From Aporrectodea caliginosa (lineage: Eukaryota; Annelida; Clitellata; Crassiclitellata; Lumbricidae), in assembly GCA_020284085.1 (NCBI GenBank), contig JACEVL010000208.1:872501-936500 (forward strand): DNA of 64,000 bases, in the 5' to 3' direction. Every line of letters begins with the position of its first letter. The first letter of the stretch is position 1. The notes below the pieces were generated by a model. The model was given only the letters and a program-made list of their open reading frames with translations. It had not been told where the DNA came from and made no database searches. Below are positions 36,042 through 48,673 of the stretch, piece after piece. Position numbers and translations under genes: made by a program.

Positions 36042-36925
36042 ATATGATTATTCATTGTTATACCACAATTAGTTAAGTGACCTAGTTAAGTGTTGTTAGT
36101 TAAGCCAGTTATTCTAAATTTTTTGACAATGCTATTTGTGTAAACTATACTCAACTGTCATCCCTCTGCTAACATGGTACACGGGTATCCCTAACTTAGC
36201 GCAGTGTGATTTTAGTTAACGATAACGATAACGAAAATGTTCGTTAACGAAAATAAAATGATTTCGTTAACGATAACTATAACTATAACTAAAAAATATC
36301 ATTAACTATAACTATAACTATAACGAAAATAACACTAACGAAAATTCGTCTTTATTTTCGTTAATACAAAAAATAAAAATAGGAAGTGCAATATGGACGA
36401 TTCGACATAAATGAGAACGAAAAATGCGAAATTTTTATTGTGAAATTTGTCAGTTACTTTGGAAACTCGTGTATTGATGAAGCTGAATGTACCCATGCTT
36501 CAAAGGTTTTCATAGCTCTGAGTAAATTGTGAAACAGCGTATTAATACGCACAATTTTGCTAATAGACTTAATTATTGTAACTAAGTAGTAACTAAAATT
36601 AACTAAAATAAAAATCCATTAACTATAACTATAACTATAACTAAAAAATAATACTAACTATAACTATAACTATAACTAAAATAAAAAATCATTAACTATA
36701 ACTATAACTATAACTAAAATAAAATCTGTAAGGAAAATCACACTGACTTAGCGGGACTTCAGTCCCTTCTGGGAACCCGATTGTTTCCCTCAAACGTTAA
36801 TTAGATAATCATGTGATCTGTCTGTTTTAATTTCCAAACTTATGATTGTTGATTATGTTTATTCTGGATCACTACTTGTAAACTATTCTATGGAAACAAT
36901 AAAAGGATTGATTGATTGATGAATT
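35220..36925 (+). mobile_element. 5'-truncated LINE with intact RT C-terminus
   Basis: Coding part to 36041, then a 3' UTR that reads TAGCGGGACTTCAGTCCCTT, AACAATAAAAGG and ends in a short ATTG tail at about 36905-36920. The 3' UTR is split by the hAT element 36202-36745. The 5' truncation point abuts the ATGT microsatellite. Confidence 0.85.
36202..36745. mobile_element. hAT MITE, CAGTGTGAT family, small copy
   Basis: TIRs CAGTGTGATTTT and AAAATCACACTG, flanked by the perfect 8-bp duplication ACTTAGCG (36194-36201 and 36746-36753). Internal (TATAAC)n hexamer runs and CGTTAACGATAACG repeats are shared with the element at 2157-3417. It sits in the 3' UTR of the LINE 35220-36925. Confidence 0.9.
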
Positions 36926-37024
36926 TTAAGCCTATGTATACGTATGCATTTATGTAGGCTTATGCATGTAGGCTATGTATGTACCAAAAACCGTTTTTTA
37001 GCCTTGACCATAATAATATGGCCA

Positions 37025-37690
37025 CTACAGTACATCATCATCTGAGACGTTATACTTTCTGAAGTGTTTCCGTTTTACACAAAGTTCAGCCATCCGCCTC
37101 TGTTCTGAAGTTGTCTCCAGGCCGCTCGCAGCCATACACTCTTGAGTGCTTGGATAGACTTCCATTGTTCTTGTCCACGTGTGGCGAGGGCGCCCAACTG
37201 GTTTTATCCGACTTCTCGAAATCATTACTGGTAAGGATGTCGCGTGGTCCTGGCTATCCTCGCAGCACGCAAAGTGTTACATTATAACAGAAGCCCCCTT
37301 ACCTGAATCATCTCCGACCCTGGAATGTGCATTGTTCGGAGGTATACCTCCGCGTTTTTTTATATGCGCTGTATGGTGGATGTGCAGGTATATTCCCGAG
37401 GTTCCATCGCTGGAAGGCATTAAACTTCTTCTCCAGATCCTTGGTAAGTGCCCAGGTCGCTACTCCGTATACAGGAGGACCTGATTTCCCACTACTTTAA
37501 CACGGTCTGGAGTTGGGCCCTGATCTGGAGATTTGTTTAGACCACCAAATCTCATGTCCAAATTTATACGCTTCCTGGTCCATTTTCTCGAAGGATTTCG
37601 AGTGTCCGAGCAAGGTGAGCCACGTCGTCGCTACAATCCTAAGTGGCAGTCGAAACTCTCTTCTGGTCTGAAATATGCGGTCAATTGTCG
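37025..37690 (-). mobile_element. RTE-like LINE C-terminal fragment
   Basis: On the minus strand, about 37480-37400 reads VYGVATWALTKDLEKKFNAF followed by QRW, and 37225-37025 reads RIKPVGRPRHTWTRTMEV. Both are typical near-terminal motifs of RTE-group LINE proteins ('LYG.ETW.LT....KL..F...C', 'GRP...W'). Upstream to about 37690 the frame is broken. The copy is dead. Confidence 0.55.
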
Positions 37691-37861
37691 ATCTACGGGT
37701 GGGGGTGGGGTGAAAATGCTCTACTCAGAGACAAGCTTTGTACCGGCGCTATATAAGATAACGTTTTCAATAGACGTTGTTTTGTCCGTTTCTGTGCATG
37801 GAAAGAAGTTGCTTTAGCCATGGCCTTAATTAGGATCATCCATGGAGATGAAGTGATAGAG

Positions 37862-38238
37862 CAGTGTTTCTTAACCAGTGTTCGTCCGAACCCCTGGGGT
37901 TCGGTGACCCAGTGCCAGGGGTTCGGCAGAGGTCCTCTTAAATATATACATATTCAGGGTCAGTGAGTGTGAGTGAAAAATCATTTGCTAGTTTATTTTT
38001 ATTTTTCAACAAAGGACGCATTAAGATGCATTTGGTAGTGTTGGTACGGTTAGTTAACTGTTAGTAGTTCATGTATACATATTGCTTGTATTAATATTGT
38101 ATCACATTTTGGTACAATTTGTTTTATTTCCTTTTGTTCCCATTATTTAAAAAATTATTGTTCAAACTTGAGGGGTTCGGTAAGTGGTCATGAATTTCTC
38201 TTGGGGTTCGGCTCCCTTGAAAAGGTTAAGAACCACTG
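37862..38238. mobile_element. hAT MITE, CAGTGxTTCTTAACC ends
   Basis: Ends CAGTGTTTCTTAACC and GGTTAAGAACCACTG (14 of 15 match), flanked by the perfect 8-bp duplication TGATAGAG (37854-37861 and 38239-38246). Subterminal CCTGGGGTTCGG and TTGGGGTTCGGC also occur. 377 bp, non-coding. The CAGTGGTTCTxAACC end is widespread in Charlie-like hAT elements. Confidence 0.9.
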
Positions 38239-38249
38239 TGATAGAGCCT

Positions 38250-38475
38250 TCACTTTTTAGTGTCGGCTTATGAGGGCTGGTTTTGATTCCCTTATCTTGT
38301 CGTCATATATTCCCACATACAGTGTACGGTCAGTGCACTCATTGCAGCTGAGTTTTCGATGGGGCGCAGATTCCAGAAATCTAGAAACAAATTCTGCGCT
38401 GGCGAGGATTTGAACCCCGACCTCTCTGTTGGGAGGTCAGCACACTAGCCACTAGACTCTCTCAAACCACAAGCG
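38250..38475 (-). repeat. SINE-like repeat with tRNA-like box, copy 2
   Basis: 38262-38355 matches the repeat at 25135-25310. Next to it, on the minus strand (about 38465-38395), lies a tRNA-like sequence: TAGTGGCTAGTGTGC (A-box-like), then GGGGTTCAAATCC (B-box). This suggests a tRNA-derived SINE. The acceptor stem does not pair, so it is not a functional tRNA. Confidence 0.55.
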
Positions 38476-38479
38476 ATGC

Positions 38480-39115
38480 AGACTAGCTAACCAGACCAAT
38501 ATTCTGTGGTGCCATGATGTATTTATGATCTTAGTTATTAACAGTAGCCTACATTAAAATTACACCAAATTACAATGATGTCCATTGAGTCTTTGCTATC
38601 GGCCGCAGTAGCGACGAATGGACAAGAGGCTAAGGATCAGTCAACGAATGATCTCAAAACTGTGATCGATGTACACTGTACTTTCAACAGCAGAATGCAA
38701 TAACACCCGAGCCACGGTGAAGGTAAGATACAATAAAAGTAAATGGTAAATTCGAGGATTAAGGTAAAAGTATTAATATAACGTCTTTTCGTTTTCGTGC
38801 AGTTATTGCTAGGATTTATAAATATTTAAACTTCGATTAACCTTAATGCGGCGCCATATTGGAAAAAAGCCCATAGAGAGCATTTCAAGGGAAAATATTC
38901 TAACTGTCCTCGACGCCTGATTACAAAACAACGTTTTACAGGAACTTTTTTATAAAAAGGTATATAAAGAACAAGTATCATATAATTTTTTAGATAGATT
39001 ATACGTAGGATATAAGCACGCATACGTCATATATGCATACGTACACACGCAAGGAAAGGGTGTGACAGAGGAAATGCAGAGTGAGAGAGTCGCAGACTTC
39101 TACTTTTCAAAAGCG
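38480..39115. other. no recognised feature
   Basis: No supported ORF, TIR or tandem repeat. Confidence 0.4.
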
Positions 39116-39119
39116 TCAC

Positions 39120-39345
39120 ATTAGGGCAAGTGTCGTGTATTAAAACACGAGCTATTCGTTCGGAAGAGGCGCAACATTTCGATCTCTAACGCTAGATTTA
39201 GTACACAACGAATTCGATAGAGGCGCCACAGGTCTGTCACTAACGCTAGATTTAACTAAATGAAATCTCTAGAGGGGCCACATTTCGATCTCTAACTCTA
39301 CAGTTAGTACATGAGGTATTCGCTAGAGGCGCCACGTGGCTTGTA
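39120..39345. repeat. minisatellite, about four units of 55-60 bp
   Basis: Units share AGAGGCGCCAC, TTTCGATCTCTAACGCTAGA and TTAGTACA. A single related AGAGGCGCCAC lies near 51463. Confidence 0.65.
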
Positions 39346-39649
39346 AATGTAAATCTTCGAAATTTCTCATCGCCACACAAAAGCCGCGTCAGGGAGACCA
39401 GATTATTCACCCGAGCTTTATCAAATCAAGTCCGCAATAGCCAGGCTTTTCTGTTCGATCAGGTGCCAGGTCAGAATCTGGGGAGGTCAAACATGTGATT
39501 TTGATGCTTATAATTCAAAACGGTAAAACCTCAGTTAGTTCACTTCTCGTACGTTCCCCTTCAGTGGAAGACAAGTTAGCGTTTCTACTGAGTCCCGACC
39601 GGTTCCACTGTGTGTATTATGCCTACGTACGGCAGCCCTGGCAGCATTG

Positions 39650-40235
39650 ACCTCCAGTCTCAGAGAACTACTGAGACCTAATCAGTAGGCCTATGTCCAC
39701 CTCACTCCTTTGAACTTCACTAAAGCTTTCGACACGGTTCGGCACTCGTACCTGACGGAGCAAATAGCGGTGGTGCCCATAAATTATCAAACTGTATCTA
39801 CAACTGGATTATTACCTTTCTAGAAGACCAGAGACATGCAGCTGTCGTTCGCTGTTTAGATAAATTCAAGTATTGGTCAGGTTTCTATCACTGGCCCAAT
39901 CAACTTTATCATAACAGTCTCTAAACAGTACTGAAGACCTTGGATACAGGATCCAAAATATGCGGTTGATTACCCCTCAAATAGTGATACCGTGACGAGG
40001 ACTGTTTCATAAACCACATGAAGGTTCTGGGAGTTACGCTTTCTGACGCCCTTAGATTCGATCTGCACATTGACCGAATATGCTGTCGGGCAAGACAATC
40101 CATGCTTGCCCATGGTACATCTGGCCCCAGGCTCCATGACGTGGTCGCGTGCACCACTGTGGCCCGTATGCTCTACAGTCTACACCGCTGTCTGTTTTGT
40201 CTGTCTGGTTTATGCATTCTTTCGCAGTATTGACA
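39650..40235 (+). mobile_element. decayed LINE reverse transcriptase, palm to post-YADD
   Basis: In shifting frames: LNFTKAFDTVRHSYL (the RT palm 'D.SKAFD.V.H..L' motif with the aspartate changed to asparagine), then NWIITFLEDQRHAAVV, then a truncated KYA where YADD should be. The frame from 40018 reads MKVLGVTLSDALRFDLHIDR followed by ICCRARQSM. The closest relative in the window is the LINE at 48187-48518. Several frameshifts; dead. Confidence 0.6.
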
Positions 40236-40259
40236 TAGGCCTATATTCGTCCTTACCTT

Positions 40260-41366
40260 CGAATAGCTGTAAAATCGCTCCAACTGTCGTCGTAAGGAAC
40301 TCCTTGTGCGTTGGACTCCTTCAAAATGTCGTGTAACATTTAGGGCAGCACTGGATTGGTGGGTCATTGGTTTTAGGCATTGGCGGGATAGAACTTACCA
40401 TTTAAATAGCTTCACAGGTGACGGAGGACAGTGGAAGTAATATATTTCCAAAACATCCCAATGGGTGGCGTCAAGACCTGATTGTAGGCTAATGATTTTG
40501 ACGCTGCTTATAGGGTATAGAATTAGTAAGCTATATCATTGGGTAGAGGACACTGGCGTTCCACAAATAATCCCACTGGTTTTAATTTTAGCTCTTTATT
40601 TTACGCCATTTTACAGATGTATTTTTGTGCATGTATGAGCATTTTCGCCGTTCCCAGGAGGGTACAGCAAATATTATCGGACTAATCAATTAAATCTATT
40701 GTTTTAGCGTTCTAAATTATTATATGGCATTTTATACAGCAGCGTTCCTCCATTGTTGAAGTATAGTAGAAGTTGGACGGCACTGTGAACGCTTGTGACA
40801 TCTGCCGATTGTCATGCGTGTTTACTCGAAATAGCTGTTCAAATTAAAATTAATAGCAATGAACACGAATAATAATTCAATATTTTATAATTTTAGCAAG
40901 AAGACTTCCTCTCTTTCATAAATCATATAACTATAAATCATAGCATATATTTGAATTTATTCCAGTATGCCTATTTTCAATTTAGGAAAAATAGAGTTTA
41001 GAAATTTTACTGGGCATGAAAGATCAGCAACTAAGTAGGCTAATGCAATACAGAAATAGCAACAGTGTCTGAATAATTTAGGTATAGGCCACATAAAGAG
41101 TTCAGAGTAAACATACAAGAGTATAAGAGAAATTATTTACACTCAGTACACCACAATCGACCTTATAACACTGTTATGGTCATATCAAGAATCGTCCAAT
41201 AAGGATGAATTGTCTAAAGCTGGACTAAACTTATATTCTACACAACATCTGCATTTGTGTTGTAGCAGTCATGCTCTAAAGAGGATTTGTTTCAGATGTT
41301 CATTTGTGAAGAACTGTGGATCGGTTGCTGAAATGGAAACAGCAAATCAATGTCCACTGGTGAATT
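40260..41366. other. no recognised gene
   Basis: AT-rich stretch; its distal part is the 3' flank of the zinc-finger gene. I see no clear polyadenylation signal that I would commit to. Confidence 0.35.
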
Positions 41367-42857
41367 TCAAGGCTGATAGCAGTGCTCCATAAATTCTTTT
41401 TCCACTTCAAACATTTTATCACAGATACCACATCCACATGGTTTCACTGGGAAAGGATCAATTTCAGGAACAGATGCTGTATGATTTTTAAATCCTCCCA
41501 GACATTGTTTTTCTCCTGCATTGGATCGCCCATTGGATTGGACATCACTCAGCGAATGGTCACCCATTCCAAGGTCTTTGTGGTGTAATTCACTTGCGAA
41601 TGGTTTAAATCCCAAATGAGTTGTCGAATGATTTCTCAGTATACCACCTAGTACAAAATCCTGATGACAGATTTCATAGTTGTGTATTTTCTGTCCGATG
41701 TGTGTAGTCATGTGGTCGTTCAAAAGACTCTTCAATCTAAATGATTTGTGACAAAGTTGACATTTGTATGGATGGTTTTGAATGTGGGTACTTTGATGAT
41801 GATATAAGCCACTACGAGAAAAGTATGATCTGTGACAAAGATTACATTTGTATGGTTGTTCTCCTGTATGGGTTCTCGTGTGTGTTTGGAGACTCTTACT
41901 ACTTGTAAATGCTTTCTGACACAAACTGCATTCGAATGGTTTTTCTCCTGTATGAGATCTTTCATGGTCTTTCAGTTCTTTTGGTGAAAAGTAGGATTTG
42001 CAGCATAACTTACATTTGTATGGTTTATCTCCAGTATGTATTTGAAGATGTCTGTTCAAAGTACCAATACTAGCAAGACGTTTCTCACATACATTGCACT
42101 CAAATATTTTTTCTCCAGTATGGGTCATTGCATGGTTAATGAAACTACCAAATGATTCAGATTTTTTGTCACAATATTCACATTTGTATGTCTTTGCTCT
42201 TGCATGAGTTTTTGCATGTGTCTTTAGAGCACCAGGTCTTCCAAATGTTTTGCCACAAAACTGGCATATGTATGGCTTGTCTTCTGCATGACTTCGTCCA
42301 TGGCTCTTTAGACCACAAAGACTTTCAAATTCATTGCCACATAACTCGCATTTGTGTCGTTGCTTTCCTCTCTGTCTCTGTCTGTGCTGCTTTAGCATAT
42401 AAGACCTTGCATATGCTTTGCCGCATGAGTCGCATATGTGCGGCTTGTCTAGAGTGTGCACTCTCTTTCTATGGCCTCGGAGTTTGCAGTTTTTTTCAAA
42501 TTTTCTTCCACAGATTTCGCATCTGTATGGTTTTTCATCTTTGCCTATTTCCCCTCTGTGATCTCTAACGTATTTTAATTTATTCTTGTGCCGTATATCG
42601 TCACTATAGGTTCTCCTGTGAATCTCCAAATTTGAAGAATATGAAAATGCTTTGTCACAATATTGGCATTCGTACGGCTTTACTCCAGCATGGATTCTTG
42701 TGTGGTATTTTAGGTCAGAACTATATGTAAAAGTTTTCGCACAAAATTCGCATCGGAATGGCTTATCAACTGCACCTATTGTAGTACCGTCTCTTGTATT
42801 GTCTCGGTTGCATTCCTTCGATGGCCCTGCCTGACACACACCTTGTTCTTCATTCAT
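41367..42857 (-). CDS. C2H2 zinc-finger protein, about 15 finger units
   Basis: A 496-residue protein, presumably a nuclear DNA-binding factor. Residues 1-32 are a leader without a known effector domain. From about residue 33 come some fifteen finger units. Most are complete C2H2 (for example CEFCAKTFTYSSDLKYHTRI), but unit 2 has H-x3-Y and a long insert after it, unit 4 lacks its last histidine, unit 13 has Tyr for the first Cys, and unit 14 is worn. Linkers are less regular than TGEKP. After a spacer a separate terminal finger (CGICDKMFEVEKEFMEHC) follows, effectively C2HC. The same terminal module occurs in the decayed gene at 57095-58235, so the two are paralogues. An in-frame TAA lies about 9 codons upstream of the ATG. 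No intron is visible. Confidence 0.9.
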   Translation of the reverse strand: MNEEQGVCQAGPSKECNRDNTRDGTTIGAVDKPFRCEFCAKTFTYSSDLKYHTRIHAGVKPYECQYCDKAFSYSSNLEIHRRTYSDDIRHKNKLKYVRDHRGEIGKDEKPYRCEICGRKFEKNCKLRGHRKRVHTLDKPHICDSCGKAYARSYMLKQHRQRQRGKQRHKCELCGNEFESLCGLKSHGRSHAEDKPYICQFCGKTFGRPGALKTHAKTHARAKTYKCEYCDKKSESFGSFINHAMTHTGEKIFECNVCEKRLASIGTLNRHLQIHTGDKPYKCKLCCKSYFSPKELKDHERSHTGEKPFECSLCQKAFTSSKSLQTHTRTHTGEQPYKCNLCHRSYFSRSGLYHHQSTHIQNHPYKCQLCHKSFRLKSLLNDHMTTHIGQKIHNYEICHQDFVLGGILRNHSTTHLGFKPFASELHHKDLGMGDHSLSDVQSNGRSNAGEKQCLGGFKNHTASVPEIDPFPVKPCGCGICDKMFEVEKEFMEHCYQP

Positions 42858-43435
42858 TGCGCACAGGATGACTTCGTATTTTTATTGAGATGACTTTGTG
42901 AGGCATTTGTGTAGGTAATTAACTGTAATAATACAGTGAATTTGCGCTTCTATCACATGCACCTATATTCCCATAAATAGTAGTTTATCGTTTGTTGTAG
43001 AAAAGTTTGTGCTTGTGATCATCTGCAGAAATTTCTTCTCTTTTCAATTCTACCTTTACATCCTGTGGCTGTGAATATCTCCAGATCAGAATATATTTCT
43101 CTCAGAGCTGTTAAGACATAGGACAACATAAGAAAACATAGCTTAGGCCAAAATAGGACAAGGTAGAATAACTATGTATGAGTGGCTCGCAAGTCAAGAA
43201 ATATTATATCACAACTAGCGTAAAAAAGTCTATAAAGTTCAATAATTGCTTTTCTACTCGTTAAGTCCTTCTAGATAAAATGTTAAGGGCTGATTGTATG
43301 CGATGTGTTTACGTTTACCTAGCAGCTAATGTTTGATGTCATGCATAACATGCTGGGAATGTTGATACTGTAATTATTCATGGATATGTTAACCAAACCA
43401 TTTGTTGAAATGATTGACTGTATACATTATAATCG
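42858..43435. other. upstream region of the zinc-finger gene, nothing else recognised
   Basis: AT-rich; presumably 5' flank of the minus-strand gene. No core promoter can be assigned. Confidence 0.35.
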
Positions 43436-43439
43436 GGCG

Positions 43440-44575
<1,136 letters not shown>

Positions 44576-44583
44576 TGTTAAAG

Positions 44584-45123
44584 CAGTGGCGGATCCAAGG
44601 GGGGGCGGGGGCGATCGCCCCCCAATTGTCCATAAAAAGTAAAAAGATCGAGCCGACGCTGTTATCCGACCACAACAACTATCTAAAGACTACTGTAATT
44701 CCAACACTGACACTCACACTGACACTCACGACCATAAAAACTGACCCTAACCGACCCTCACCGGCCTCATTCGGGCACGCATCCATAATCCGTCCTACCC
44801 AACTTAAGCGGCAAGTCGCCGCCTATTTATGTGAAATAATGTGGCTTGTTTTCAATGCACGTAATTTACTTTTGAACCGTATTATGTTCAATTTTTCATA
44901 CATTTATATGATTGAATAATCCCCGAAATATATTGCCAAAAACAGGCCTCCTTTGATCTCAAATGCTGCAAAATGCGTTTGCGTCTGGGGCGGACCCCCC
45001 TGGGGGAGCTTACGACGCTCCCCCAAACCCCCTAATCGTAAGGGGCTTCGCGCCTTCGGCGCGAGCAACTCTCCACTCAAGGCGAATTCGCCCCCCAAAA
45101 ATAATAGCCTAGATCCGCCACTG
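44584..45123. mobile_element. hAT MITE, CAGTGGCGGATC ends
   Basis: Ends CAGTGGCGGATC and GATCCGCCACTG, flanked by the perfect 8-bp duplication TGTTAAAG (44576-44583 and 45124-45131). Subterminal G- and C-rich blocks are in inverted orientation. An internal stretch ACCCTAACCGACCCTCACCG (about 44742-44761) is the complement of repeats in the element at 32367-32696. No transposase. Confidence 0.9.
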
Positions 45124-45131
45124 TGTTAAAG

Positions 45132-45690
45132 TAGACCTACTTCCAATCAAAGGTTAGTTAAAAGCCAAAGGTTGATAGCAAAAAGTGTACACTGTTTCAT
45201 ATTTCGCCAATAAAACAAACTAATATTTTGTCAGTACAGGATGGCATATATTATATATGTCATCCTGTATACTGAGATGCAAAATCAGTGCAACCACCCT
45301 TCCCTCACAGAGAGCTCATTAGACAATAATAAAGAACCCGAGGTACAGCAGCTTGTCCTGCAGGGGTCGACTCGTTTCGGTCATAGTTCAATAACCCTTA
45401 TCTGGGACACGGTTTCACCCAACCATCTAATGCTGGCTTTGAAATGTTATAATTAATTTCGCGATGATTCAGCCTGGAATGACCCACTAAAAATCTGCAT
45501 AGCCTATTTGCGTTCTGTTCGCATAGCTTAGTCGGCCTACAGGCCTATATATCGACATAAATTTCATGCAAATCTCTAACAATTAGATTGAACCTGTAGG
45601 CCTACGTACTGTTGTACAGCCATGAAGTTTGCTGTTGGGAAATATGATCGACTGGGCAATTTAAAAGAATAAGCGGTAAAAGTGTATACA
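45132..45690. other. no gene; 35-bp palindrome
   Basis: ACAGGATGGCATATA and TATATGTCATCCTGT face each other at about 45236-45270, a potential hairpin. Nothing else is supported. Confidence 0.4.
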
Positions 45691-45954
45691 TTTTTAGCGT
45701 TTTTGATTCATGGTGGAGGTAGCCGTGAATTTTGGCGTATTTTATTATTTTTTCTCTTGTCTGGCTGCGTAAATGGAAGCTCGATTTATGAAAACAGTTG
45801 TGTCCGTAAATAGAAGTTGGATTGATGTAAATAGAAGTTGGATTTATGAAAAGATTTGGTAAGCGTGTAGTTTCGCATCGTAAACGATTTGCCATTGCAT
45901 GGGTTTCAGCGTTGGTCGAATACAAGTTGAAAATCATTTAAATGATTAAATAAT
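45690..45954. repeat. interspersed repeat with three array units
   Basis: Resembles 54660-54770 (TTCATGGTGGAGGTAGC, GCGTATTTTATTATTT, TCTGGCT). It then holds three copies of the GAAG(C/T)T(G/C)GATT(G/T)ATG core found in the array elements. No TIR is recognisable. Confidence 0.5.
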
Positions 45955-46392
45955 TAAGTAAGTAAGTAAGTATAGTCTTTATTGAACCAGCTGCAATCCG
46001 CATTCCGGTGTACATGCATCATATATAATAAACAGTCAATAGTCAATATGAATAAAGCATTATAACCATAAAAGTTTGTTCATGTTATGGTCAGCTAAAG
46101 GTAAACACGATCATGTGATCGGGGTCGAAGGGAATAGGCAAACGGCTTTTTTGGAGGAAGAAACCTATGGAGAACATGGCCCGGGTTTGCCAGGACCGCC
46201 GAAAACAGGCAGGTATCGGCTTTAAGGCATAGTTGTTCAAAGGTTGGGCTATCACTAAGTAGTCTTGGGAGGTATCGCTGACGGATCAATCTGTTCATTA
46301 CAGACAGGAGCATTCCCTTCTCACTTTGACTGGCAAAGCCCCACCATGCCCGAGAAGCATACAACAAGTGTGCCCCCGTTGTCTCCCTCACC

Positions 46393-48178
46393 TAGGGTTA
46401 CCAGATACATGGGTAGCCAAAGGAGGACACAGAAAGCCGGAAAGGAGGACAAAGGAGGACACATTGGAAGTTTCACCCCAGGGTCAGTGCCATGCAGTAG
46501 GTCTCCTAAGTAACCAAGAAATGAAGTCACATTGAAAAGCTGCATATAAAATCAGTTGAGGCTTTTTATCATAATGTTGCAAAGTATTGTAAGCAATCAA
46601 TTGCACCTTTTTGATTACCGTACGTTCAGTATTTCTCTGAGGAGCCAACTCTGTACAGCAAATCCTCATTTTCCAATAGCAAACACATAGAACTTCTCAA
46701 TAGAAACATTCTTCATATTGTACTTTGTAAGAATGATTCCCTTCACAGAGTAAACTTAGCGTTATAGTCAAGGAAAATAAGTTTTCAACTTTGCCATTGT
46801 TTCCAGGAATACAGTAGAAAATTTCGCAAATTTTTACGTAACTCTAAGAAACAACATGCACTGTAATAACTTTGGAAAAAGGAACTTCGCTGTTCATGCA
46901 GGACACATTAAAAAAACTGTTCATTCTTGCCTTTCATGAATGATTTAGGATTGCAGCATTGGTCAAACAATAGAGCTGAAGTAAAAAAGTAAATAATTAA
47001 GTCGATTGCTAGGCCCCTTAGCCCAAAGTTTTGGGGAACTTAGGGACAACATGCCAGTGTAAAGTCAGTAGAAAGTTTAAACACTGGCAAACAATAATAG
47101 CCAATAGCCCAATTAGCCCCAAAACAACAAACATAGAAAAAGCCGGACATTTTCCAGGTGTTTAGCTTTGCCTGCCGGACAGAGGACATGAGGCCAAAAA
47201 GGAGGACATGTCCTCCTTTTGCCGGACGCGTGTTTTGGATTCCCACTCTTGTAAAAGACTATTATTAATATTCATAAACCTAAGCCTACCATAGGTCAAC
47301 GTGACACGCCACGTGACGCCAGCTAAAGCGCTACCAACACTCATTAATATGCATAACATTTAGCCTAGATTCAAATGGCGCCGTGACTAGTTGTCAAAAT
47401 TATGTCTAGGGCCTACTCAATCCAACTTAATTCTATTTAAGCAAAGGTCCCCAAATTATTTTGCATTGGTAGCCTATGATCCATTGAAATTGCAGTTTAT
47501 TTTTTCATCATTCCGACTTCTATTTAGCAGGAATTCTTTTCATCAATCTCACTTCTATTTAAGCAGTGGAAGTTGGATTGACAAGAATAAATGCGTAAAT
47601 AGAAGCTGGATTGACGAAAATAATTGCGTAAATGGAAGCTTGATTGACGAAAATAATTGCGGAGATGGAAGCTGGATATGAGTGAAATAATTGCGTAAAT
47701 GGAAGCTGGATTGACTAAAATAATTGCGTAAATGGAAGCTGGCTTGACAAAAATAATTGCGTAAATGGAAGCTGGATTGACTAAAACAATTGCGTAAATG
47801 GAAGCTGGATTGACTAAAATAATTGCGTAAATTGAAGCTGGATTGACTAAAATAGGCTAGGCTATCGTGAAACTAGAAGTTGGATTGATCAGAATAGTTC
47901 TCTCCTTAAATACGCCTAGAAGTGGGATTGATGGAAAGAATTCATGCTAAATAGAAGTCGGATTGATGAAAAGATAAACTGACAACTAGTCACGGCGCCA
48001 TTTTACACTTGTATCTAAGCTAACTGTTATGCATATTAATGAGTGTTGATAGCGCTTTAGCTGGCGTCACGTGGCGTGTCACGTTGACCTATGGTAGGCT
48101 TAGGTTTATGAATATTAATAATAGTCTTTTACAAGAGTGGGAATCCAAAACACGCTTGCCGGACGTCTGGTAACCCTA
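46393..48178. mobile_element. hAT element, TAGGGTTACCAGA ends, inside a LINE
   Basis: Ends TAGGGTTACCAGA and TCTGGTAACCCTA, flanked by the perfect 8-bp duplication CCCTCACC (46385-46392 and 48179-48186). AGGAGGACA and GCCGGAC motifs are repeated near both ends. Its right end was split by the foldback 47228-48155. No transposase is seen. Confidence 0.9.
47228..48155. mobile_element. Mutator-like foldback element with internal 33-bp array
   Basis: Inverted arms of about 165 bp (47228-47393 and 47990-48155) are nearly identical and begin GCGTGTTTTGGATTCCCACT. They are flanked by the perfect 9-bp duplication TTGCCGGAC (47219-47227 and 48156-48164), which lies in the hAT element's right end. Long TIRs with 9-bp duplications are typical of Mutator-like elements. 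Between the arms is a tandem array of about twelve units, the middle ones homogenised to 33 bp (GAAGCTGGATTGACTAAAAT, then AATTGCGTAAATG). The unit core is that of the P-like array elements. Confidence 0.85.
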
Positions 48179-48673
48179 CCCTCACCACATTGTAAAGCCC
48201 TGGGCCAGATAGACCATGGGCAGTTAGTATGCGCAGGGCATACATGGATTGCCTAGTCCTGCAGCATATTTGGGCAATGTGCGTATCAAAATTTAGAGTT
48301 TCACAGAGCATAACCCCCAGTACCTTCATGCTATGTACTCTGGTCACTCCAGGGGCCGACACCCCCTCTCCTCCCGATCCCTCTTGCAATCATCTCATGC
48401 GTCTTTATTATGGTTTAATTTTAGGTTGCATGCTCTTGCCCAATTTGTCACATGTTCTAGCTCGGCTGAAACAGTGGCACTACTAGAAGAGAGTATCAGT
48501 AAGTAGCTATCATCAGCATACTTTAAGGTAAAGTCGTAGTTTACGCAAAGATGTTAGAGCCGTAGGCTAAGATATGACACTCCATGCATCTGAATGTACA
48601 CCTCACCTACCTTGGGATGTGTGGCGCCACCTTCCGAAAGGGTTTGGCCACTCACGTTATCAACATTGCCAAC

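Larger units (their letters stand above)
34733..37030. mobile_element. TA-flanked inverted-repeat element containing a LINE
   Basis: Inverted copies of a roughly 35-bp sequence that includes GTGGCCATATTATTATGG and TCAAGGCTAAAAA lie at about 34733-34776 and 36987-37030. The outer ends read CTGTA inward and each is preceded by TA, suggesting a Tc1/mariner-like TA target. The left arm has a 6-bp difference (ACAATA). ATGT-type repeats follow both arms. The LINE 35220-36925 sits between, so it probably inserted into the element. Confidence 0.5.

Noticed and set aside
47391..47681. Peptide repeat WIDENNCVNGS encoded by 33-bp units
   Set aside because: A 33-bp unit keeps any frame open; it starts in the foldback arm and only part of the array is open. 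No sign of selection for protein.
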